The translations under genes were made by a program, and so were the position numbers. This document shows, in pieces, positions 50,110 through 58,690 of a DNA stretch of 64,000 nt (position 1 is the first letter of the stretch; the number at the start of each line of letters is the position of its first letter). A model generated the notes under the pieces. The model was not told the DNA's origin. It made no database searches and saw only the letters and a list, made by a program, of their open reading frames with translations. Source of the DNA: an uncultured Clostridia bacterium (GTDB taxonomy: Bacteria > Bacillota > Clostridia > Lachnospirales > Lachnospiraceae); the NCBI GenBank assembly GCA_937895705.1, contig CALBKM010000025.1, forward strand, positions 23,185 to 87,184. Reading direction: 5' to 3'.

Positions 50110-51483
50110 TTACACAAACCTCTCCGTTTCCGCATGAAGAACCTCTGCAATTGCTTTGTTCTCTCCCATCTCATTCGCCACTGCATTGATATCCTCTACC
50201 AATGCGTTGGCATGCCCCGTTACATCATTTACGCTCTCTGCGCTCTCCTCAATGGCCGTCGCAATCCCATTTACCGTCCGATTAATTTCATCCACTACAC
50301 ATAACAGAACTTCCGCCATTCCATGAAACTCGGTTACGATTTCGTTGACATGCACCGCATCCTCGTTATACTGCTTACCGGAATCCACAAAACCGTCGTA
50401 GTCCTGCAAAATTTCCTCATTAATATAGGTTACAACGACCTTGGAACAATTTGCCAATTCCTCCACTGCAGCAACCACGATTTTATTGATTTCCTGAATA
50501 TTATCCGCCGTCTGCTTACTGGAATCGGCAAGCACTCTGATTTCTTCCGCGACAACAGCAAAACCCTTACCGGCCTCTCCCGCTCTCGCTGCTTCGATGG
50601 ACGCATTTAATGCCAAAAGATTGGTCTGACCGGAAATCTGCAAAATATCATTGGTCAATTCGTTAATTCTCTCTACCTTCCTACTGTCCTCGATCGCCTT
50701 ACGAAGTTTTGCAATGTTTTCTCCCACAACCGCTCCGGTATTCTGCTTGTTGTCCACCGCTTTCTGTTCCAACACTTCGGCTCTGCGCTGCATTTCATTT
50801 GCATAATTTACCAAATCCTTCGTCGCATCCGTTAAGACATCCACTTTCTCATTTGCATTTTGCGTATTCTCACGGATGGTTGCAACAGAAGCAGATATCT
50901 CTTCCATGGTTGCGGACAGTTCTTCCATATTTGCGGATATATCCATGGAACCGGCATTTACTTCCGACACTTTTCCAACCACATTATCCACTACCGTATG
51001 TAATCTGTCGGAGCTTTCCGTCACCTGATTCATGGTACGCTGTAGCGTAGCAATAAAAGCATTGATTCCTACCGCAAGCTGTCCGATTTCATCGTTTCCT
51101 CTCTCCTTAACTCTTTGCGTCAAATCACCTTTTCCGGCCTCAATGTCGTCAATCATGCCTTTTAATTTCCGGTTCATGGCAAGGAGCGGACGAAGCACCC
51201 CGAAAACAGCCACCGATACTACCAGCATCGTTGCAAGCACCGCTACAATCATCTTTAATGTGTTAGATGCTTTCATTCCTTCAAACAACTTATTCTGACC
51301 GTCTAACAGCGTTTGCACCTCCGGCGTCAGCTCCGTGAGATGTCCGGAGATCTCCAAAGACGTTTCCATCATCCGATTCGTAGCAATATTAGACTGTACA
51401 CAAGTAATCAGCAACAAAAATGTAACCAAGGCAATCGGCACCATTACTTTCCATTTTATACTCATATTTCTTACAAACTTCAT
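50110..51483 (-). CDS. Methyl-accepting chemotaxis protein with short sensor region
   Basis: 457 residues. TM1 about 13-30, a short extracellular segment of about 45 residues, TM2 about 77-95, then HAMP (RKLKGMIDDIEAGKGDLTQRV). The signalling domain includes ISGQTNLLALNASIEAARAG and GKGFAVVAEEIRVLADSSKQ. The sensor is too short for a classic four-helix bundle, so it probably detects signals through other means or another protein. It lies 52 bases downstream of a TetR gene, likely in the same transcript. AAAGGAG precedes ATG 51483. Confidence 0.95.
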   Translation of the reverse strand: MKFVRNMSIKWKVMVPIALVTFLLLITCVQSNIATNRMMETSLEISGHLTELTPEVQTLLDGQNKLFEGMKASNTLKMIVAVLATMLVVSVAVFGVLRPLLAMNRKLKGMIDDIEAGKGDLTQRVKERGNDEIGQLAVGINAFIATLQRTMNQVTESSDRLHTVVDNVVGKVSEVNAGSMDISANMEELSATMEEISASVATIRENTQNANEKVDVLTDATKDLVNYANEMQRRAEVLEQKAVDNKQNTGAVVGENIAKLRKAIEDSRKVERINELTNDILQISGQTNLLALNASIEAARAGEAGKGFAVVAEEIRVLADSSKQTADNIQEINKIVVAAVEELANCSKVVVTYINEEILQDYDGFVDSGKQYNEDAVHVNEIVTEFHGMAEVLLCVVDEINRTVNGIATAIEESAESVNDVTGHANALVEDINAVANEMGENKAIAEVLHAETERFV

Positions 51484-51535
51484 AACCGTTCTCCTTTCGC
51501 AACTTAAAACTTCTCTTTTGCAATCAGCCGTTCTG

Positions 51536-52123
51536 TCAACTCTTGGAAATACTCATTTCCCTCCAGTTTTTCAATAGGGCATCACTGACTCTTTGTACCC
51601 GTTCCGTAATTTCCTTCTTCGAAGCTTCCACATAACCGATTGCCACATAAGAAGCAATTCCGTGTACATAAAAATTCAAGTTATTTATATACTCTTTCGC
51701 GTAAGCTTCCGGCATCTCATATTCCTCCGCCAGCATTCCCACAATCTTATCATAGTTTCCCGATCTCAAAGAGTTCATAAGGACACTCATCTTTTCCTCT
51801 TCATGCTCCATCATATACAAATACTTATACAAATTCGGAAAATCAAACGCCAGACTGATGTAACCTTTCGCTATCCCTGACACGATGTCGGATACATGTT
51901 CTCCCTTTACGGAAAAGAAGGACTTCAACTGTTCGATACAGTAAGTCAACAACTCCTTTCGAAATCCTTCCATACTGCCGAACTGCCTGGAAATAGGCTG
52001 TGTGGAACATCCCAGTTCTGTCGCCACTGTCTTGATATTGATGAACGCATATCCCTCCCGTAGCAACAAGTCAAATGCCGTTTTTAAAATCACTTCCTTC
52101 TGTATTTTCGGTGAACTCGGCAT
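51536..52123 (-). CDS. TetR/AcrR family transcriptional regulator
   Basis: 195 residues from ATG 52123 (AAAGGAG upstream); a start at 52171 would lie in the operator. The N-terminal HTH at about 10-55 has AFDLLLREGYAFINIKTVATELGCSTQPISRQFGS, typical of TetR. The C-terminal ligand domain has PNLYKYLYMMEHEEEK. A GTAACAAT/ATTGTTAC inverted repeat lies just upstream. The MCP gene follows, so the regulator may control a chemoreceptor. Confidence 0.92.
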   Translation of the reverse strand: MPSSPKIQKEVILKTAFDLLLREGYAFINIKTVATELGCSTQPISRQFGSMEGFRKELLTYCIEQLKSFFSVKGEHVSDIVSGIAKGYISLAFDFPNLYKYLYMMEHEEEKMSVLMNSLRSGNYDKIVGMLAEEYEMPEAYAKEYINNLNFYVHGIASYVAIGYVEASKKEITERVQRVSDALLKNWREMSISKS

Positions 52124-52139
52124 CCTGTCATCTCCTTTC

Positions 52140-52184
52140 GTAACAATTCTCCCACTATTGTTACAATACAATAAACTCGTTTAT
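52140..52184. promoter_or_regulatory. TetR operator candidates (two palindromes)
   Basis: GTAACAAT (52140-52147) and ATTGTTAC (52157-52164) form an 8-bp inverted repeat with a 9-base spacer. A second palindrome, ATAAACTCGTTTAT, is at 52171-52184. A weak TTTACG-16-TATTGT promoter lies across them on the minus strand. Confidence 0.65.
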
Positions 52185-52265
52185 CGTAAACACATTTATT
52201 CTATCATGTATCGATACGGTTTTCAAGTGTCTGCCGGTTTTCTTTACAATCTATTTGATAAATTC

Positions 52266-52322
52266 AAAAAGCAGACATATTTGTAACAATACATTCACAA
52301 ATACATCTGCCTCTCTTTTTTG
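52266..52322. terminator. Bidirectional terminator
   Basis: 14-position stem with two mismatches (52271-52284/52297-52310, GCAGA...TATTTGT arms), T-runs on both sides (TTTTTT on plus, TTTTT on minus). It ends the phosphatase gene; no plus-strand gene points into it. Confidence 0.8.
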
Positions 52323-52338
52323 TTACAGAGTCGGAAAC

Positions 52339-53031
52339 TCACGCATATACCAATCCGTCTGCCTCTTTTTTGATATCCGCAATATGCCTTGCGTCGTTCA
52401 TTATTTCAAACTTCGGTGCAATCAAAGTACCTTCTTCCTCGGAAAGTGTCACAATCGTAACCGCCGTATAATCCGGACAAATGGCCGAGCACACAAACGG
52501 AAACGGAAGATTGAAAAAACGAGCCAATGCCGCAGAAGATGCACCGCCGTGACTGACCAGTACAACGGTACCGTACCGCACCTTTCCTACCCGGTAGTAA
52601 TCTCCCTCACGAATATAGCCAAACTCCGCCAGCCATGCATCAAAGCCTTTCGCCAACGTATCTGCGGAAGCCGCCACCTTATTGTTCCGGTACTGCTCCG
52701 TTTCTCTCCAATCGGGGTTTAACAAGTCCTCTCCCTGTTCTACCAAATAATCGGAAGTCATCCACGGATGCCCGTTCTCATATATCGGCGCTCCGCTTAC
52801 GGACCCCCATTTGATTTCACGCATAAACTCCAGGCCTTCCACACCCAGACCAAACTTTTCATCGATATGTTCCGCTGTTTCCATGGCACGTCCGCAGGTA
52901 GAGGAAAAAATCTTCTCCACCGGTTCGTTCTTCAACCGTTCCGCCACTGCCGCACCGTGCTTATGTCCCAACTCCGTCAGACAATCCTTTTCGTAATTCG
53001 GATGTCCGTGACGCACAAAAATAATACGCAT
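52339..53031 (-). CDS. Histidine phosphatase family protein
   Basis: 230 residues from ATG 53031. The catalytic RHG motif is at the start (IIFVRHGHPNYEKD), with the second His in LVSHGGASSAALARFF and the Arg/Glu pair in SSTCGRAMETAEHID. It belongs to the branch-1 histidine phosphatases (phosphoglycerate-mutase-like, SixA/CobC type). Substrate unknown. Its ribosome site AAGGAG lies in the end of the oxidoreductase gene, two bases upstream, so the two are coupled. Confidence 0.93.
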   Translation of the reverse strand: MRIIFVRHGHPNYEKDCLTELGHKHGAAVAERLKNEPVEKIFSSTCGRAMETAEHIDEKFGLGVEGLEFMREIKWGSVSGAPIYENGHPWMTSDYLVEQGEDLLNPDWRETEQYRNNKVAASADTLAKGFDAWLAEFGYIREGDYYRVGKVRYGTVVLVSHGGASSAALARFFNLPFPFVCSAICPDYTAVTIVTLSEEEGTLIAPKFEIMNDARHIADIKKEADGLVYA

Positions 53032-53033
53032 GC

Positions 53034-54116
53034 TTACACGCTCCTTAACCGCTTTGCTTCCGCCGGGCACTTATGAGCCGTAAACGGGCCGTATTGACAG
53101 GCCCGGCATTCGAAACATTTGGTGTACGGTGTTCCTTCGATTACCGCATTCGCGAACTCCGGATCCGCCAAAATCGCTTTTGCCACGTCTACCGTATCCA
53201 CATACTCATGCTCGATTAAATAATGAATCTGTTCCGGCGTCCTCAAACCGCCCACACAGGAAACCGGCACTCTACCGTTAAACCGGTCCTTAAAGTACGC
53301 GCCTATACTTTGAATATCCGTTACCGCCTCATCCCGAAACGCCGGCACACTTTCCAGGGAAGACATGCCGGAAGACACCTGCAAGTAATCACAGCCGGCC
53401 TTTACATACTCCTCTGCCACCGCAAGCGCATCCTCGAGAGTACTGTCGCAGCCTGAGGTACGAACGGAAATCAAAAACTCCGGTCCGCAAAGTTCTCTTA
53501 CCTTTGCAATCATTTCACTGCAAAATCTGGCTCTGTTTTCCGCAGAACCGCCGTATTCGTCCGTTCTGAAATTGGCAGACGGTGCCATAAACTGATTAAT
53601 CAGATATCCGTGACAACCGTGGAACTGTACTCCGTCATATCCGGCCTTCTTTGCCCTGACCGCCGCATCGATAAAGGACTGCTGCATGGCATGAATCTCC
53701 TCAAGGCTCATCTCCACTGTGGTATAATCTCCGCGGAATCCCTGTCTTGTTACCGCAGACGGACCGATGGCCGGACCGCACTCCGGATTCGACGTATAGC
53801 CCGTATGATTCAACTGGATAATCACCACCGCACCGTACTTATGACAACCGGCCGTAATCTCCTTATGTCCTTCAATCTGCTCGTCATCCCAAAGTCCCAT
53901 ATGTGTTTTACAAAATCTTCCCCCCGGCGTAACCGCCGTAGCTTCCACGCAAATCAGGCCGCAACCGCCCTTTGCCCGCTCTGTATAATGAGCAACCAGC
54001 TTCTCGTTTGCCTTTCCCGAATCATCGGTAAAATCAAATTTTACCGTCGGTGCAAAGGTAATTCTGTTTTTTAATGTGTAACTTCCGATTTGTATCGGTG
54101 TATTGGTTTTAATCAT
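53034..54116 (-). CDS. NADH:flavin oxidoreductase, old yellow enzyme family
   Basis: 360 residues: a single FMN-binding TIM barrel. The N-terminus TYTLKNRI-like (YTLKNRITFAPT), the central HGCHGYLINQFMAPSANFR with YGGSAENRARF and a C-terminal FMN phosphate site (SCVGGLRTPEQI) are typical. The C-terminal tail CFECRACQYGPFTAHKC has Cys spacing CxxCxxC-x9-C, as found in iron-sulfur-containing members such as the 2,4-dienoyl-CoA reductase group, but lacks their extra domains. An ene-reductase on enals or steroids is possible. It has a strong operator. Confidence 0.92.
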   Translation of the reverse strand: MIKTNTPIQIGSYTLKNRITFAPTVKFDFTDDSGKANEKLVAHYTERAKGGCGLICVEATAVTPGGRFCKTHMGLWDDEQIEGHKEITAGCHKYGAVVIIQLNHTGYTSNPECGPAIGPSAVTRQGFRGDYTTVEMSLEEIHAMQQSFIDAAVRAKKAGYDGVQFHGCHGYLINQFMAPSANFRTDEYGGSAENRARFCSEMIAKVRELCGPEFLISVRTSGCDSTLEDALAVAEEYVKAGCDYLQVSSGMSSLESVPAFRDEAVTDIQSIGAYFKDRFNGRVPVSCVGGLRTPEQIHYLIEHEYVDTVDVAKAILADPEFANAVIEGTPYTKCFECRACQYGPFTAHKCPAEAKRLRSV

Positions 54117-54123
54117 AAAAAAC

Positions 54124-54168
54124 GCACCTCCAAGTTCTATTTTAGAGCACTTGGAGGTGCACTGTCAA
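54124..54168 (-). promoter_or_regulatory. Promoter with 12-bp inverted repeat around the -10
   Basis: TTGACA (54163-54168) and TAAAAT (54139-54144), 18-base spacer. A perfect inverted repeat GCACCTCCAAGT/ACTTGGAGGTGC (54124-54135/54149-54160), 13 bases apart, brackets the -10 box. The right arm supplies the ribosome site GGAGGTG of the OYE gene. The TSS would fall inside that arm, so the repeat should act in DNA as an operator. Confidence 0.8.
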
Positions 54169-54195
54169 CCCATAATCATCCTCTTCCGGGTTCTG

Positions 54196-55530
54196 TTACG
54201 ACGCAACCGAAGCATCCTCTTCCAACGCACCGGTCAGGCTGTCATATACCGTATTAATAATCTCTCTGGCCTTGCTTTCCGAAACCGCATTCAGCTTATG
54301 TCCCAACGAAATCGTCAATACATCTCTCAAAGACGTCACACCGAAAGTACAGTTACATGCCGGCATCAGGTTCGGAATAAAATACGCATCTCTGATTACA
54401 AAATCCTCCGAGTTTGCTTTAAAAGAAACATCTCTTATGTTAGACATCTCGAAATTCTCACTGCCGTAACTTAAGGACAACGCTGTCCGCATCATTCCAA
54501 GCACCTCCATGTCCCGGAACAGACCGTATCTGGCGTGATATGCCGCACCGAAGGCATCCGCGCTTAGCAGCATAAAGGTATACAGCGTATCCAGTATTTC
54601 CGTCTTATTCATACGCTTTTCCTTGATACACTTGTCGACAATCTCTACATTTTCCCAAAAGCCGAGACTTCGGTCATATTGTAAAAACGGTTTGATACAG
54701 GAGGCGTAATTGCCCAGGCCTTCCTCTTCGTCTCTTTGAAAGAACCCTCTGGTATCTGCGGAAATAATCGCCTCAATCTTATCTCCCTGTAGCATTGCGG
54801 CAGTAATCGCCGTACAAATTGCAGAAGTAATTGTTACACCCGTTTCCTTGCACTTTTCCCTCAGTTTTAAATACATGGGACGCTTGATATTTCTGCAAAC
54901 CAGACCGTATCCCACGGAAGCATTGTGGGTTTCAATCATCTTCTCATAGGTTTCCCAGGAAAACTCCACCTGCTTCTCTTCACACTTTTTGCTTAACGCC
55001 AGCAAATTTTCCCGCATTGTCTCCGGCACCTTGCAATCCGCCGGCAAATCCTTTTCACTCAGCTCCGTGTACGCCTCCCGCCGTTCCGGGGCTTCAACGT
55101 TCCGATATGCATAAAGCAAATCATCCAACAACATCTTTACCGACATGCCGTCCCCGTACATATGCTGACATACGACCATCACGTAAAAGCGGTCTGCCCG
55201 TATTACGACACCCACCATAACTCCCGGTGTCTCCAGCAAATTAATGGGTTTCAAAATCATCTTGCGGATAGCGTTTTCCCATGTAAGGTTTTGCAACTCA
55301 TCGTACTCTTTCAACTTTACATGCTTTCCCGCATCCTCGAACCACATCCGGCTTCCGGACTTTTTCACGATGTACGTTATCATGGGGTGTGCTTCTTCCA
55401 AATACGCAATCGCCCGCTTCATCCGTTCGTGACTGTAACGCCCTTCCACCGTCACCTTCAGGGTCACATACGCCGAAGGCATATAGTAGAACCCCTGTCC
55501 TGCTACGATTTCCTTTCTTTTGTTTTCCAT
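54196..55530 (-). CDS. Condensation/alcohol-acetyltransferase-like acyltransferase
   Basis: 444 residues of chloramphenicol-acetyltransferase/condensation fold. The catalytic motif HMYGDG (HxxxDG, His near 122) lies after VVIRADRFYVMVVCQ, and the C-terminal half has ISADTRGFFQRDEEEGLGNY, like the DFGW-side region of such enzymes. The neighbours include no NRPS or PKS modules or carrier protein, so it is a stand-alone enzyme. It probably moves an acyl group from CoA or a carrier to an alcohol or amine. GGAAGG precedes ATG 55530. Its substrate is unknown. Confidence 0.82.
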   Translation of the reverse strand: MENKRKEIVAGQGFYYMPSAYVTLKVTVEGRYSHERMKRAIAYLEEAHPMITYIVKKSGSRMWFEDAGKHVKLKEYDELQNLTWENAIRKMILKPINLLETPGVMVGVVIRADRFYVMVVCQHMYGDGMSVKMLLDDLLYAYRNVEAPERREAYTELSEKDLPADCKVPETMRENLLALSKKCEEKQVEFSWETYEKMIETHNASVGYGLVCRNIKRPMYLKLREKCKETGVTITSAICTAITAAMLQGDKIEAIISADTRGFFQRDEEEGLGNYASCIKPFLQYDRSLGFWENVEIVDKCIKEKRMNKTEILDTLYTFMLLSADAFGAAYHARYGLFRDMEVLGMMRTALSLSYGSENFEMSNIRDVSFKANSEDFVIRDAYFIPNLMPACNCTFGVTSLRDVLTISLGHKLNAVSESKAREIINTVYDSLTGALEEDASVAS

Positions 55531-55636
55531 TTCATTCTTTCCTTCCTTCTCTTTGATTTTTTCAAATCAATATAATTATATCACCGTTCATATCAATAAA
55601 AAAATCGAACTTTCTTCCTATTTTCCCATAAAAACG

Positions 55637-55672
55637 ACAAGCAGGTTACCGAAATCACGGTAACCTGCTTCA
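55637..55672 (-). terminator. Terminator of the GH43 gene
   Basis: Perfect 12-bp stem AAGCAGGTTACC/GGTAACCTGCTT (55639-55650/55659-55670) with an 8-base loop and a T-rich tail (GTCGTTTTTA) on the minus strand. Confidence 0.8.
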
Positions 55673-55698
55673 TAATGCCACCTTTGGGGCTGTATTAA

Positions 55699-56628
55699 CT
55701 ATTCAATTCCTTTTACACCGTCACACTTTGCGATGGTATCGATGGTACCGTCCTCGTTGTAGGTAAACTCCGCCACACAAACGGAGCGATGGAACAGGCT
55801 GCCGCCCGGAAGCTCTCCGGTGTGGTAGAACAAATAGGAATGTCCTTTAAAATCGCACACACCCGGATGATTGGTAAACACACCGCCTTCTTCCGTCATC
55901 AGCACACCGCCGTACTTCCACGGCCCTGTCGGAGATTCGGAGGTAGAATACGCCAGATGCTCGTCCTTTTTATCCAGTCCGAAAGCCGCATATACCATGT
56001 AGTACCGACCGTTTCTCTTATAGAACCACGGTCCCTCCGCATAGGTGGTACCGGTCATATGGCTACCCTTTGCAAAGGACTCCTCCGTCATCGGAATCTT
56101 TACAATACCCACTTCCTTGTTATAGGAAATCATATCCTCGTTCAACAGTACATAGCGGAGCTCCGGATTTCCGAAATACAAATAGGCCTGACCGTCATCG
56201 TCAATAAATACCGTCGGATCGATATCGTTCCAGTCACCCTCATCCACCAACGGATACCCCAAATCCTTAAAAGGTCCCGTCGGGCTGTCGGACACACCCA
56301 CCGCAATGGCCATACCGCCATCCTTTTTATGTACCGGACAATAAAGGTAAAACTTACCGTTCCGCTCCACCGCCTGCGGCGCCCAGGCTCTGTCGTCCGC
56401 CCAGCTGATATCATCCAAAGAGAAAATCGGACCGTGCTGTTCCCAGTTCACCATGTCCTTGGTGGAGAAGCAATACCAGTCTACCATGGTATAAAAGTCA
56501 TTTACCAGCACATCTTCATCGTGGGTGGTGTAAACATACAGCGTATCTCCCAACACCATCGGCGCCGGATCTGCGGTATACATCGATGTAACAATCGGGT
56601 TTTTGCAAAACAGCTTTTTCTCTTCCAT
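55699..56628 (-). CDS. Glycoside hydrolase family 43 protein
   Basis: 309 residues, a single five-bladed beta-propeller, no signal peptide. The catalytic base is Asp20 in YTADPAPMV. The pKa-modulating Asp is in DIDPTVFIDDDG and the acid Glu in TYAEGPWFYKRNG. Other signs are RAWAPQAVERNGKFYLYCPV and STSESPTGPWKYGG. The likely activities are alpha-L-arabinofuranosidase or beta-xylosidase on short oligosaccharides. No transporter is adjacent. AGGAGGT precedes ATG 56628. Confidence 0.93.
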   Translation of the reverse strand: MEEKKLFCKNPIVTSMYTADPAPMVLGDTLYVYTTHDEDVLVNDFYTMVDWYCFSTKDMVNWEQHGPIFSLDDISWADDRAWAPQAVERNGKFYLYCPVHKKDGGMAIAVGVSDSPTGPFKDLGYPLVDEGDWNDIDPTVFIDDDGQAYLYFGNPELRYVLLNEDMISYNKEVGIVKIPMTEESFAKGSHMTGTTYAEGPWFYKRNGRYYMVYAAFGLDKKDEHLAYSTSESPTGPWKYGGVLMTEEGGVFTNHPGVCDFKGHSYLFYHTGELPGGSLFHRSVCVAEFTYNEDGTIDTIAKCDGVKGIE

Positions 56629-56645
56629 AGGTACCTCCTAAATTA

Positions 56646-57323
56646 TTAATTTCCGGTCGGGATATACGGTCTCATTGCTCCTGCCACCTTATTAATCGGC
56701 ATGGTCTGAATCCAAACCTTACCCGGACCGGATACCACCGTATTAAAGAATCCTTCTCCGCCAAGCAGCTTATTCTTAAGTCCTGCCACCTGCTGAATCT
56801 CCATCTTACAGGAATCCTCCATGGCTGCAAGATAACCGGTATCCAGTACCATGCTCTGGCCCGGAGTCAAATCATATTCGATTACCGCACCGTCAAACTC
56901 TACGAAAGCAACACCGTAGCCGGACAGCTTCTGCATAATGAAACCTTCACCGCCAAAGAAACCGGCACCTAACTTTTTCTGGACATGTACACTTAACTCT
57001 ACCGTTTTCTCGGAAGCTAAGAAGCCGGACTTCTGCACAATCAGCTCCTTGCCCGGTGCAATTTCAAACGGTACAATAGATCCCGGAAAACTGGACGCAA
57101 AGGCAATCATGCCTTCGCCACCCTTTGCGGTATACAAATTCTGGAACATGGACTCCCCGGAAAACATTCTGCCCAGTGCCTTACCGAAGCCGCCTGTATT
57201 GGTCTCCATTTCCATATTCGGAGACATCCAGCTCATGGAGCCCTTCTCCGTAATCATTGTTTCGCCTGCCTCCAGATGACAAATCACCACAGGAAGGTTG
57301 CCCCCCTTAATTTCGTACTTCAT
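56646..57323 (-). CDS. AIM24/TIGR00266 family protein
   Basis: 225 residues, strand-rich, without membrane segments. Glycine-rich repeats GGFGKALGRMFSGESMFQN and LGGEGFFNTVVSGPG, plus MITEKGSMSWMSPN and YDLTPGQSMVLDTGYLAAM, are the TIGR00266/AIM24 signature. Function in bacteria is unknown; homologues form beta-roll trimers. The GH43 gene follows 17 bases downstream and may share the transcript. GGAGG precedes ATG 57323. Confidence 0.93.
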   Translation of the reverse strand: MKYEIKGGNLPVVICHLEAGETMITEKGSMSWMSPNMEMETNTGGFGKALGRMFSGESMFQNLYTAKGGEGMIAFASSFPGSIVPFEIAPGKELIVQKSGFLASEKTVELSVHVQKKLGAGFFGGEGFIMQKLSGYGVAFVEFDGAVIEYDLTPGQSMVLDTGYLAAMEDSCKMEIQQVAGLKNKLLGGEGFFNTVVSGPGKVWIQTMPINKVAGAMRPYIPTGN

Positions 57324-57433
57324 ACTGATCCTCCATTTCCCCTAAATAGGTTTGTAATAGTGTATTCTCACACGATTTTTATTATAGCTTATTTCAGGGA
57401 AAATTTCCATAGTTTTCGACAAAAATAAAACAT

Positions 57434-57478
57434 AAAAGTCCACCGAAACCGTTACGATTCCGGTGAACTTTTATCAAA
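57434..57478 (-). terminator. Terminator of the XRE regulator gene
   Basis: 12-bp stem with one G-U/C-A position (57434-57445/57461-57472, AAAAGTCCACCG arms) and a 15-base loop, followed by TTTTATGTTTTATTTTT-like T-rich DNA on the minus strand. Confidence 0.8.
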
Positions 57479-57524
57479 GTTTCACATTGATTGTTGCTCG
57501 TTTTCACAACCGGCCCCATGCGAA

Positions 57525-58550
57525 TCACAGGATATATATTTTCTCCTTAAACTCCTTCTCTACCGCAAGGTACTCTTCCTCGGAAAACACCTTTTTTCCC
57601 TTGATTCCCGCAAGATACATGTCGCACACTTCCTTGGCTTTCTCCTCATCCCCTGCCTTTAAGTAGGCACTCATTTTGCTGAAGTAAAACTTCTTCCAAA
57701 CCCACGGAAGGGTATCCGTCGTATACTCCGGTTTTTTCGCATACGCATTTAATACCCCTTCGCACCAATCGCAAATCTCCAAGGCCTCCTCCAAGGTACC
57801 GAAGTAGCAGTAATGAGTGGTCAGAGTATTTACCTGATGAACGATAACATCAAACAAAAGTCTGCCAAACTCCACCGCACTGTCCTTCATAGCATCAAAG
57901 CCCTTCTCAAAGAAGGTAAGCGGCATCATCATCTCTTCGCGGATACAATGGCCCTCCAGTGCCGGAAGTACATTCACATGCTCTCTGGCATTGTCAAAGT
58001 CCTTTTTGTGAATGTAAATCCAGGCCAGCGCATAATGGGCTTTATTGATTTGCTTTGTATTGTTGCAATAACGGAGGATGTTGATTCCCTTCCGGATACC
58101 GTCGTTAAGAATTGCCTTCGCCCGCTCCGGCTCAGAATCCAGAAGATGTTCCATATCAATATAATAGCTTAAGCCCGCTACCCGCTGTACATACTTCAGT
58201 ACGATGTCATAGTTCATCGGATTCTTATTGGCTTCCTCTGCCAGATACTCACACACCGCAAGGGCACTCTTACCCGGATACTCCACATCCTCAAGCTCCT
58301 TCATCTTCGCAAATACCAGCTCCGTAATTCGGTCGTCCTGACTCTGCACATGATACCCAAGAAGGGCATCCGTGGTAATATTTAACGCCTGAGCAATCGG
58401 CACAATCATGGAAACATCCGGAAGGCCCGCCTCCGACTCCCAACGACTTACCGCCTGCGGGGTAACCCCTAACATTCCTGCCAACTCTTCCTGGGTGAAA
58501 CCCTTATTCTTTCTGAACGTCTTAATATTAGCACCTAAATTATTCTTCAT
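57525..58550 (-). CDS. XRE-family regulator with TPR-like C-terminal region
   Basis: 341 residues; AAAAGGAGAA precedes ATG 58550. HTH at about 5-60 (QEELAGMLGVTPQAVSRWESEAGLPD). The rest is helical with repeats of 30-40 residues (AHYALAWIYIHKKDFDNAREHV, YFSKMSAYLKAGDEEKAKEVC), like TPR. It has the same layout as the regulator at 37606-38580. An inverted repeat with 8-bp arms lies downstream of its -10 box, suggesting autorepression. The ligand or peptide sensed is unknown. Confidence 0.92.
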   Translation of the reverse strand: MKNNLGANIKTFRKNKGFTQEELAGMLGVTPQAVSRWESEAGLPDVSMIVPIAQALNITTDALLGYHVQSQDDRITELVFAKMKELEDVEYPGKSALAVCEYLAEEANKNPMNYDIVLKYVQRVAGLSYYIDMEHLLDSEPERAKAILNDGIRKGINILRYCNNTKQINKAHYALAWIYIHKKDFDNAREHVNVLPALEGHCIREEMMMPLTFFEKGFDAMKDSAVEFGRLLFDVIVHQVNTLTTHYCYFGTLEEALEICDWCEGVLNAYAKKPEYTTDTLPWVWKKFYFSKMSAYLKAGDEEKAKEVCDMYLAGIKGKKVFSEEEYLAVEKEFKEKIYIL

Positions 58551-58604
58551 AAAATATTCTCCTTTTCTGTTTGATTTTATTTCTTTCCCTGAAACGTTCC
58601 TTCA

Positions 58605-58664
58605 AAAATAAACTGCAGATTTATTTTGTGATTTCAGTATACCGTCCCCCGGAATAAATTTCAA
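58605..58664 (-). promoter_or_regulatory. Promoter and operator of the XRE gene
   Basis: TTGAAA (58659-58664) and TATACT (58636-58641), 17-base spacer, minus strand. Just past the -10 lies AAAATAAA-N7-TTTATTTT (58605-58627), an 8-bp inverted repeat that would cover the start of transcription. Confidence 0.7.
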
Positions 58665-58690
58665 ACAATGGAGCATTGAATAAAATACAA

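Noticed and set aside
55789..56649. 286-codon ORF on the plus strand
   Set aside because: Antisense shadow of the GH43 gene, whose catalytic residues are all in place.
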